From an uncultured Prevotellaceae bacterium (GTDB lineage Bacteria > Bacteroidota > Bacteroidia > Bacteroidales > Bacteroidaceae), in NCBI GenBank assembly GCA_937877605.1, contig CALFJA010000101.1, positions 1 through 18,137 of the forward strand: DNA of 18,137 bases. The letters are read 5' to 3'. Of the stretch, positions 1 through 6,191 are shown in pieces. The first letter of the stretch is position 1; every line of letters begins with the position of its first letter. The position numbers were made by a program, and so were the translations under genes. The notes beneath the pieces were generated by a model that was not told the DNA's origin, did not search any database, and saw nothing but the letters and a program-made list of their open reading frames with translations.

Positions 1-31
1 CTGCTCATCCACCCGAGGTACAATGGCGGTA

Positions 32-39
32 CAAAATTA
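32..39 (-). promoter_or_regulatory. Possible -7 promoter element reading off the left edge
   Basis: On the minus strand this is TAATTTTG, a match to the Bacteroidota -7 consensus TAnnTTTG. No TTTG lies at the usual 19-21 bp upstream; the nearest are 12 and 27 bp away. GGTACAA occurs twice just around it. It could start a leftward transcript whose gene lies outside the window. The rest of 1-195 shows no gene or clear structure. The call is weak. Confidence 0.2.
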
Positions 40-195
40 CTCTAATCGGGGCAAATCTGCAATAGACAAAGAATAAGGTTAGTTAAGCGGAGTTAATTGT
101 AAGACAGCGTTTTACACGCTTTGATTTAAAGTTTGTCTCGTTCTGATTTGACCTAATTTAGTTGGTGAAGAATTCATATATAACAGTGTGGACAA

Positions 196-582
196 TTATT
201 TCCTTATGCCCTCTTCAACGGCTTTCTCAAATTCCTCTTTGGTACAGGGCTTCCGTACAATCCAGTAGGAGGTTGTGTCACTTTCTCCAAATCCGGCAGC
301 CATCTCGCCTTCGGAAGTAGCACCATTCATAAAAAGTTCCCACCCTTGCGATTCCAGGTACATGAACAAGGCGGCAGGGGTGTTGAACCTTATCTTGTTG
401 CCGTTGCTGTCCTTGAGTTTCTCTATGGTCTTGCCGTTGTCCAGGTTGACTTTCAGCCCCTCTTTTTTCAGATTGCCGGTAAAGGAAACAATGTTGTAGA
501 TGTAATGCTGTTTCTCGGCAGCCTGCGCTGACGCCAGCATAGGCAGACACGCCATTGCAAGGATAAATAATGCGTTTTTCAT
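196..582 (-). CDS. Small secreted protein of unknown function
   Basis: A 128-residue protein. It opens with a typical signal peptide: a positive start (MKN), a hydrophobic stretch at residues 4-15 and a likely cut after ASA or AQA near residues 19-22. It is therefore exported, most likely to the periplasm. The mature part is about 105 residues with mixed charge, including GKTIEKLKDSNGNKIRF, then an aromatic stretch (YLESQGWELF) and a charged helix at the C terminus (TKEEFEKAVEEGIRK). There is one cysteine in the mature part and no lipobox. The alternation of short strands and the 'GWELF...SYWIVRK' pattern recall small alpha/beta secreted proteins common in Prevotella and Bacteroides, but I do not recognise a named family. 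It is a separate unit: a promoter-like TACTTTTG lies about 46 bp upstream, and the next gene is 274 bp away. Confidence 0.75.
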   Translation of the reverse strand: MKNALFILAMACLPMLASAQAAEKQHYIYNIVSFTGNLKKEGLKVNLDNGKTIEKLKDSNGNKIRFNTPAALFMYLESQGWELFMNGATSEGEMAAGFGESDTTSYWIVRKPCTKEEFEKAVEEGIRK

Positions 583-627
583 ATGTAATATGTTCTTCTG
601 TTGTTTTTAGGTGTTCAGGTTTTTCAA

Positions 628-635
628 CAAAAGTA
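628..635 (-). promoter_or_regulatory. -7 promoter element of the small secreted protein
   Basis: On the minus strand this is TACTTTTG, a full match to TAnnTTTG. It sits 45 bp before the start codon at 582. I see no convincing TTTG at -33, because the DNA there is an A/G-rich stretch in which TGAAAGAATG occurs twice (642-651 and 659-668). Confidence 0.45.
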
Positions 636-736
636 TAAAAAATGAAAGAATGGAGGAATGAAAGAATGAAAATATATGGGAGGGAGGTGGAACTTCTTAA
701 CTCGTCAGTTATAACCGTCTGGTTTGCAATGACTTG

Positions 737-824
737 CATTTGAGGCTCAAACGATGGGCGTTTGGGGCCTAAACGGAGTGCGTTTGGGCGGCAGTTGCAG
801 TGCGTTTGGGGCTGAAACGGAATA
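737..824. repeat. 22-bp periodic dyad array, copy A (four units)
   Basis: Four units start at 737, 759, 781 and 803, exactly 22 bp apart. Each has a conserved core of 16-17 bases and a variable tail of 5-6 bases. Unit cores are CATTTGAGGCTCAAAC, CGTTTGGGGCCTAAAC, CGTTTGGGCGGCAGTTG and CGTTTGGGGCTGAAAC. Three are partial palindromes with GTTT (or ATTT) / AAAC arms around a GC-rich centre. The third pairs a GTTTG left arm with a CAGTTG right arm. The array lies between the end of the MFS gene at 857 and the small secreted gene. A second array at 17103-17190 has the same period, orientation and cores. A 22-bp period is not a multiple of three, so this is not a coding repeat. Confidence 0.85.
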
Positions 825-845
825 TTTCCTCGTCCAGGCATAGTT

Positions 846-859
846 TGATGCAAGCATCA
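846..859. repeat. 14-base palindrome over the MFS stop codon
   Basis: TGATGCAAGCATCA is a perfect palindrome whose right end is the TGA stop codon (minus strand) of the MFS gene. No T-run follows in either direction, so it is not a standard terminator. It may be chance. Confidence 0.3.
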
Positions 860-2290
860 CTCTGCGCTTGACTTACCGGAAATGTTTGGCTGTTCGAGGC
901 CGATGCGGAACCTGCGGTCGACAATGCGCAACAGCAGTGAAACGACGACGGCCAGCAACGAAAGGACTACGAAGATGCTCATGGGCTGCACATAGTCGAC
1001 GGCCTTGCTGCCATCGGGGGCTAACAGGGTGTGGGCGTCGATGGACTTTCCCACCCAGATGGGCACGAACATAAGGCCGAGGTTCTGGATGTAGAAGATG
1101 ATGCCGTAGGCGATGCCCAGCCGCCGGAAGGGTACTATCTGCGGTATGCTGGCCCACATGGCGCTGGGCACGAGCGAGAAGGCTACGCCCAGCAGTGCCA
1201 TCACGACAACGGCAACGGCCATGGAGTTGACGGCGGGGCGCATGAGCAGCACATGGCAGCCAAGGGTGATGGCGCAACCGATGACCATGAGCGTGGCACC
1301 GCGGCCTATGCGGTCGTACAGGTGGCCGAAGAGCGGCGTGAGCAGGATGGTGCCGTAGGGGAGGATGGAGGTGGTCCAGCCTGCGGTCTGGCTGTCCATG
1401 CCGAACTTGTTGATGAGCAAATCGGTGGAGAACTTGAGGAATGGGCGGATGCTGCTGTAGAAGAGCACGCACAGCAGGACGATGAGGAGGAAGGCCAAGA
1501 GGGTGGAATGGTTGGTGGTCATAACTCCCCTGGCTTCTCCTTTAAGAGGGGGATTATGGTCGTTTGGCTTGTCTGCTTTGCTTGTCGTAACTCCCTCGCT
1601 AAGAGGGGGGGGAGTGTTTTCCCCCATCTTGTCGAGGACAATGACATAGGCAATGAAGAGCACCAAGCCGAGGAGCAACACTGCCACGCCGACCTTGAGA
1701 GCTCCCGTCAGTCCGTGACGGAGTGCCACGAGCGGGCTGAGACTGATGGCCAGCGCCGTGCCTACACGGGCCAGTGCCACCTGTATGCCCATGGCGCTGG
1801 CCAGTTCGTAGCCCTTGAACCAGCGGGTGATAATCTTGGAGACGGTGATGCCGGTGATGTCGCACCCTACGCCGAACAGGCCGAAGCCCAGTCCGCAGAG
1901 CGTCACCTGGACTTTCGTCTCGCCCAGCAGCGGCAGTTGCCACATGCTCGTCGGCGCAATATCTTCCATGGAGAACAGGCAGACGGCTGCACCAGTAAGC
2001 ATCAGCCCCGTAGCCATCAGGCCGGTGAAGCGCACGCCCATGGAGTCGAGGATGATACCGCCCCAGAAGAGCATGAGCAGAAAGACATTGAAGAAACTGT
2101 AGGAACCGGCAAAGAAACCATATTCGGCGGCCGTCCATCCGTAGCCGCCCTGACCTTCGGGTGTGGTCAGCATGGTGGACAGCGGCGAGAGAATGTCCCA
2201 GAAGATGTAGCCCGTCATCATGACGATGCTGACGAGGAACAGCACCAGCCATCGCTGTTGCTTGCCGGAGAGATGGGTGAGCAGGTTCAT
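857..2290 (-). CDS. MFS transporter, MFSD1-like (paralog 1)
   Basis: An inner-membrane transporter of 477 residues with about 12 hydrophobic helices in two halves. The ATG at 2290 is chosen; an in-frame TTG two codons earlier lies on a terminator T-run. Motifs are LDSMGVRF (residues 81-88, the MFS loop 2-3 motif), WFKGYE (157-162), ALARVG (172-177) and, in the second half, DRIGR (326-330). From remembered sequence the closest match is eukaryotic MFSD1, a lysosomal dipeptide carrier, with shared WFKG.EL...MARIG and SIQNLGL-type stretches. The position matching an acidic MFSD1 residue in GIGGES is Asp144 here. The central cytoplasmic loop (about 227-258) is Pro/Gly-rich and encoded by a palindromic repeat. 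The gene follows its paralog by about 56 bp, with a terminator hairpin between. The substrate is inferred, not shown. Confidence 0.85.
   Translation of the reverse strand: MNLLTHLSGKQQRWLVLFLVSIVMMTGYIFWDILSPLSTMLTTPEGQGGYGWTAAEYGFFAGSYSFFNVFLLMLFWGGIILDSMGVRFTGLMATGLMLTGAAVCLFSMEDIAPTSMWQLPLLGETKVQVTLCGLGFGLFGVGCDITGITVSKIITRWFKGYELASAMGIQVALARVGTALAISLSPLVALRHGLTGALKVGVAVLLLGLVLFIAYVIVLDKMGENTPPPLSEGVTTSKADKPNDHNPPLKGEARGVMTTNHSTLLAFLLIVLLCVLFYSSIRPFLKFSTDLLINKFGMDSQTAGWTTSILPYGTILLTPLFGHLYDRIGRGATLMVIGCAITLGCHVLLMRPAVNSMAVAVVVMALLGVAFSLVPSAMWASIPQIVPFRRLGIAYGIIFYIQNLGLMFVPIWVGKSIDAHTLLAPDGSKAVDYVQPMSIFVVLSLLAVVVSLLLRIVDRRFRIGLEQPNISGKSSAE
1518..1614. repeat. Pair of REP-like palindromic repeats inside the MFS coding region
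   Basis: Two related copies lie at about 1518-1556 and 1584-1614. Both share GTCRTAACTCCC and TAAGAGGGGG, which pair through C-rich and G-rich arms. They are separated by 27 bp and are in frame, encoding PPPLSEGVTT and PPLKGEARGV in the cytoplasmic loop between the two halves of the transporter. Peptides of this kind are, from memory, typical translations of dispersed intergenic repeats in Bacteroidota. The paralog upstream has an ordinary charged loop instead. I infer insertion of a mobile repeat tolerated by a flexible loop. Confidence 0.65.
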
Positions 2291-2294
2291 AGGC

Positions 2295-2333
2295 AAAAAA
2301 AGAAAGCCCCTCCCGTTGCCGGGAAAGGCTTTC
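2295..2333 (-). terminator. Intrinsic terminator between the two MFS genes
   Basis: On the minus strand, arms GAAAGCC (2327-2333) and GGCTTTC (2302-2308) enclose an inner TCCCG-GCAA-CGGGA stem, followed directly by seven T. It ends only four bases before the ATG of the downstream MFS gene. Read-through would therefore be needed to express that gene from the pyrG promoter. No promoter is evident between the genes. Confidence 0.8.
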
Positions 2334-2346
2334 CGTTATGATGTTA

Positions 2347-3951
2347 TTAGTCCAGTCCGAGACCTTTCTTCTTGTCCCATGCTTTCAGCATCAGCCCCAG
2401 CGCGAAGGCTGCCACGCCCAGGCATGCCAGCATGACGAGCGGTGCCGTATAGTCATACTGTGTCGGGTCGGTAACGCCCGGGTTGGTCTTGTCGAGCACC
2501 TTGCCGATGAGCAGCGGGAAGAGCCACAAGCCGATGTTCTGTATCCAGAAGATGACGGCATAGGCCGAACCGATGACCTTGGCGTCGACCAACTTGGGAA
2601 CGCTGGGCCAGAGCGATGCCGGAACGAGGGAGAACGATGCTCCCAGCACGAGGATGGTGAGGTAGGCCACAACCACGCCGCCCACATTGTCGCCCTTGAA
2701 CTGCGGCAGGATGAAGGCAAAGGTGAGGTGGCAGGCAATGAGCAGCAGCGAGCCCAGCACCAGCATGGTGGCTGCCTTGCCGTGCTTGTCAAGATAGTTG
2801 CCGAGAATGGGGGTGATGCCCACGGCCAGCAGGGGGAACACGGCAAAGATGCTCTCTGCCGACTGCCGCATGTAGCCCATATAGCAGAATACGATCAAGG
2901 CTCCTATGGCAATGACGAGCAGGGTATACTTGGCAGATTTGTTCTTCATGAAGTTGCTTGCGAAGGCTGCTGCGGCCACCACCAGCATGATGACATACTG
3001 GACGATGGTGACCGTGGGGCTGGCCCAGAACGAATCGGACGGCACCTCGGTGAAAGTGAGGTTGCACTGCAGCATGTTAACGGCATATTTCTGGAAGGGG
3101 AAGATGGCACTGTAGTACAGTACACACAACAGGGCTACCAGCCAGAAGCCGCCGCTGGTCAGTATCTGGCCCAAGTCGCGGATCTTGAACGGGTCGTCCT
3201 TCTCCTCGGCTTCGCCGGTCTGCGCGTCCAGCCGCTTGTCCATGAAGAAGTAGACGATGAACATGATGAGGGCAATCATGAGCAGTACCACGCCGAAAGC
3301 CACGGAACGGGAAACGCTGACCACGCCGCCCAGTTTGGCAAAGAACGGCGAGAAAATCATGCAGGTGGCAACACCCAGTCGGGCCAGAGCCATCTCGGAG
3401 CCCATGGCCAGTGCCATCTCATGCCCCTTGAACCATTTGACGATGCCGCGGCTGACCGTTATGCCGGCCATCTCGCATCCGCAGCCGAAAATCATGAATC
3501 CGACGGCGGCGAACTTGGCCGAGGCGGGCATACCCTCGTAGAACGGAGAAACGCCCAGTTCGTCGAACAGCGGGATGTAGTTCAGGTTGTTGGTGAACCA
3601 GGTTTCCAGACCGCTGCCGGCAAAGGCGTCGGTCACGGCATACCACTTGATGCATGCACCGATGAACATTACTGCTCCCGACAGTACGGCGGTGAAGCGT
3701 ACGCCCATCTTGTCGAGAATGATTCCTGCAAAAATCAGGAAGAATACAAATACATTGAGGAATACCTCGGAACCCTGCATGGTGCCGAATGCCGTGGAGT
3801 CCCAGCCGCGTGTCTCCAGCATCAGGTCCTTGATGGGGGAGAGGATGTCCATGAAAATGTAGGAACAGAACATGGCCAGGGCCAGCAACAGCAATGCGGT
3901 CCAACGCATGGCCGCAGAGTCTCTCAGCGTCTTTTGAATTGCTTGTGTCAT
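2347..3951 (-). CDS. MFS transporter, MFSD1-like (paralog 2, with an extra membrane segment pair)
   Basis: An inner-membrane transporter of 534 residues, clearly a paralog of the gene at 857. Shared motifs are DILSP (35-39), LDKMGVRF (79-86), WFKGHE (173-178), ALARLG (188-193), SLVPASLWPSVPKL and IQNIGLWLFP. Like MFSD1 it keeps an acidic residue in GCGCE (Glu160) and the arginine of ALARLG (Arg191), which as I recall contact the dipeptide termini in MFSD1. Between the seventh helix and LDKHGK (387-392) it carries about 60 more residues than the paralog, with two hydrophobic stretches (about 315-332 and 341-360), so it may have 14 helices. It follows the DPP5-like peptidase by 49 bp and precedes its paralog, probably in one transcript. 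A role in dipeptide uptake fits the neighbours but is inference. The call as an MFS protein is firm. Confidence 0.87.
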   Translation of the reverse strand: MTQAIQKTLRDSAAMRWTALLLLALAMFCSYIFMDILSPIKDLMLETRGWDSTAFGTMQGSEVFLNVFVFFLIFAGIILDKMGVRFTAVLSGAVMFIGACIKWYAVTDAFAGSGLETWFTNNLNYIPLFDELGVSPFYEGMPASAKFAAVGFMIFGCGCEMAGITVSRGIVKWFKGHEMALAMGSEMALARLGVATCMIFSPFFAKLGGVVSVSRSVAFGVVLLMIALIMFIVYFFMDKRLDAQTGEAEEKDDPFKIRDLGQILTSGGFWLVALLCVLYYSAIFPFQKYAVNMLQCNLTFTEVPSDSFWASPTVTIVQYVIMLVVAAAAFASNFMKNKSAKYTLLVIAIGALIVFCYMGYMRQSAESIFAVFPLLAVGITPILGNYLDKHGKAATMLVLGSLLLIACHLTFAFILPQFKGDNVGGVVVAYLTILVLGASFSLVPASLWPSVPKLVDAKVIGSAYAVIFWIQNIGLWLFPLLIGKVLDKTNPGVTDPTQYDYTAPLVMLACLGVAAFALGLMLKAWDKKKGLGLD

Positions 3952-3964
3952 AATAGTGTATTGG

Positions 3965-3992
3965 AGGTTTTGAGGTTGTAAGGTTTTGAGGT
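3965..3992. repeat. 12-base direct repeat in an operon spacer
   Basis: AGGTTTTGAGGT occurs at 3965-3976 and again at 3981-3992, a 16-bp step, between the peptidase stop and the MFS start. On the coding (minus) strand this is ACCTCAAAACCT. A related simple pattern, ACCTTTAACCTTTCACC, fills the spacer between the DUF3078 gene and comEC at about 11343-11362. Such pyrimidine-rich spacers may be low-complexity DNA without function. Confidence 0.5.
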
Positions 3993-4000
3993 GTTGGGTG

Positions 4001-6175
4001 TCAGTTTGTCTGCCGGTTGTCGCCGAGCCACTGCTTCAGCCAGTTGAAGAAGGTGCGCTGCCAGAGTATACCGTTCTGTGGCTTGAGCACCCAGTGGTTC
4101 TCGTCGGGGAAGATGAGCAACTGTGCGGGAATACCACGCAGACGGGCAGCATTGAACGCTCCCATGCCTTGGTTGGCATTGATGCGGTAATCCTTTTCGC
4201 CATGTATGCAGAGTATGGGGGTGTCCCACTTGTCAACAAATCTGTGCGGAGAGTTCTCGTAGGTGCGCCGGGCATTCTCGGAAAGGTCTTTGTTCCAGTA
4301 GGCATCTTCGTATTCCCAGTTGGAGAACCATACCTCTTCGGTGTCGGTGTACATGGATTCGAGATTGAAGGCACCGTCGTGTGCGATGAAGCATTTGAAC
4401 CGTTTGTCGTGATGTCCGGCCAGGTAGTAGACGGAAAAACCTCCGAAGGAAGCGCCGACTGCAGCCAGCCGTTCCTTGTCGACGAAGGGAAGACTGCGTG
4501 TGGCGTCGTCAATGGCGGTGAGATAGTCGTCCATGCACTGTCCGGTCCAGTCGCCGCTGATTTCCTCGCACCATTCAGAACCGAATCCGGGCAGGCCGTG
4601 CCGGTTGGGGGCGACCACCACATAGCCTTGCGATGCCATGATCATGAAGTTCCAGCGGTAGGACCAGAACTGGCTGACGGGACTTTGCGGCCCGCCTTCG
4701 CAGAAGAGGAGGGTGGGGTATTTGCGGTTCTCGTCGAAATGAGGCGGCAGCACAACCCAATAGAGCATCTGCTTCCCATCGGTGGTCTTTGCCCAGCGCT
4801 GCATGATTTTGGGCTTGCCCAGCTGCTCGAAGATGTGCTTGTTCTCGTTGGTTATCTGAGTGACGACGGTCTTTTCAGGTTCCTTCAGGTTGGGGCGGAC
4901 CAGATAGAGGTCGGCGCATTCGGTGTAGCTGTGTCGCTCTGCCAGGATATGCTTGCCGTCGTTGAGCAGCTGCAGGGAACCGAAGTCGGCCCAAAAGTCG
5001 GTAAGACGGATAAGATTCCCCTTCAAGTTTACTGCATAGATGTTGGAAGTGGCATGCCATACGCCGGTAAAGAAGATGACATCGTCGTAGAGGCCGGACC
5101 AGCAGAAATCGTCGACATTGGAGTCGAAGGCTTCGCTGATGAAACTTTTCTCGGCCGTTGCCAAGTTATAGACGCACAGGCGGTTGCGGTCGCTTTCATA
5201 TCCGTCGCGCTCCATGGAAAGCCATGCAAGGTGTTTGCCGTCGGGGGAGAACTTCGGATTGGTGTCGTAGCCAACAAACTGGTCCTTGTGTTCGGTATTG
5301 ACGGGCTGGTCCTTCATGCTTTTCGTGGGGTTGCTCTGCGGAATGTCCTTGCCGGTCTTGCAGAGGTTCTTGACCTGCCGGCTTTCGACATCGTAGAGGA
5401 AGATGTCTGAATCGGTCGAGATGGCATATTCAACGCCAGTCTTCGTGCGGCAGGTATAGGCTATCTGCCGCGAGTCGGGGCTCCAAGCCAGTTGCTCGAT
5501 GCCGCCGAAGGGTTCCATCGGGCATTCATAAGGCTGACCTTCCAGCAGGTCGATGGCTTTGCCTATGGCTCCGTTGCTTACCTGTGCCAGGAAGGGATGG
5601 GGAATATCCTCGACATAGTGGTCCCAGTGGCGGTACATGAGATCGGTTGCCAGTCGGCCGGTCGCTTTGGGGAGGTCAGAAGGATTTTCCTTGATGCTGC
5701 CGTGGTAGGGGGTACGCTTGACGAGAATGACCTTGGTCTGGTCGGGAGAGAAGAGAAATGCCTCCACCTCGCCTTCCGTATTGGAAAGCTGTTGGCGATC
5801 GTTGCCCTCCAAATCCATGCTCCACACTTCTCCCCCCGAGAGGAAGGCAATCCGGTCGTTGCCCATCCATGCGGGATCGGTCTCGTTCTTGCTGGTCTTT
5901 GTCAGCTGCACCTTGTTCTTCCCGTTGTTGTCGGAAACGAACAGTATGTGGTGGCTTTTGTTCTGTTTCACGCTGTAGTAGGCCACATTGTAGACGATGT
6001 GCTTTCCGTCGGGCGAGGCAGCATAGCTTCCGATGCGCCCCATGACCCAGAGTGCTTCTGGCGTGAGCGTGTCGGATTGGAGGGTGATGTTGTTCTTCTG
6101 AATCATATCTTGTGCGGTGATGCCTGTCGTGAACGAACAGAACATAAGGAGCGTGATGAGTGTTTTGGGCTTCAT
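4001..6175 (-). CDS. DPP5-like S9 family dipeptidyl-peptidase
   Basis: A 724-residue exported serine peptidase. The ATG at 6175 gives a clear signal peptide (MKPKTLITLLMFC...GITAQ) and starts 16 bp after yidC; the longer frame back to 6352 would only run into yidC. Residues 30-470 are a beta-propeller with repeated SPDGKH / SPDSRQ blades. Residues 490-724 are the alpha/beta-hydrolase domain with the triad Ser576 (GASFGG), Asp662 (HGEKDYRI) and His694 (DENHWV). Length and motifs fit S9C enzymes such as Porphyromonas DPP5, which remove N-terminal dipeptides in the periplasm. Acylaminoacyl-peptidase is the other name for this branch. It lies in the pyrG-yidC run and just upstream of two dipeptide-carrier-like MFS genes, which suggests peptide scavenging. 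Confidence 0.9.
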   Translation of the reverse strand: MKPKTLITLLMFCSFTTGITAQDMIQKNNITLQSDTLTPEALWVMGRIGSYAASPDGKHIVYNVAYYSVKQNKSHHILFVSDNNGKNKVQLTKTSKNETDPAWMGNDRIAFLSGGEVWSMDLEGNDRQQLSNTEGEVEAFLFSPDQTKVILVKRTPYHGSIKENPSDLPKATGRLATDLMYRHWDHYVEDIPHPFLAQVSNGAIGKAIDLLEGQPYECPMEPFGGIEQLAWSPDSRQIAYTCRTKTGVEYAISTDSDIFLYDVESRQVKNLCKTGKDIPQSNPTKSMKDQPVNTEHKDQFVGYDTNPKFSPDGKHLAWLSMERDGYESDRNRLCVYNLATAEKSFISEAFDSNVDDFCWSGLYDDVIFFTGVWHATSNIYAVNLKGNLIRLTDFWADFGSLQLLNDGKHILAERHSYTECADLYLVRPNLKEPEKTVVTQITNENKHIFEQLGKPKIMQRWAKTTDGKQMLYWVVLPPHFDENRKYPTLLFCEGGPQSPVSQFWSYRWNFMIMASQGYVVVAPNRHGLPGFGSEWCEEISGDWTGQCMDDYLTAIDDATRSLPFVDKERLAAVGASFGGFSVYYLAGHHDKRFKCFIAHDGAFNLESMYTDTEEVWFSNWEYEDAYWNKDLSENARRTYENSPHRFVDKWDTPILCIHGEKDYRINANQGMGAFNAARLRGIPAQLLIFPDENHWVLKPQNGILWQRTFFNWLKQWLGDNRQTN

Positions 6176-6191
6176 GGGTGTTTCTATGTTT

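Noticed and set aside
708..721. TTATAACCGTCTG near array A and its reverse complement at about 17628-17640
   Set aside because: A 13-base match between two strands of an 18-kb window is expected by chance a few times.
737..824. CRISPR array
   Set aside because: The period is only 22 bp with 5-6 base tails, far too short for spacers, and the cores vary; no cas gene is present.
278..853. Leftward 191-codon frame across array A
   Set aside because: It runs through the repeat array, the intergenic region and the small secreted gene in another frame; composition is not protein-like.
2338..3981. Long rightward open frame (about 547 codons) opposite the MFS gene
   Set aside because: It is antisense to a clear membrane transporter, and its product is His/Gln/Glu/Gly-rich with no fold; a shadow of GC-biased codons.
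3986..5410. Rightward open frame opposite the peptidase
   Set aside because: Antisense to an enzyme with an intact catalytic triad; no recognisable family or promoter.
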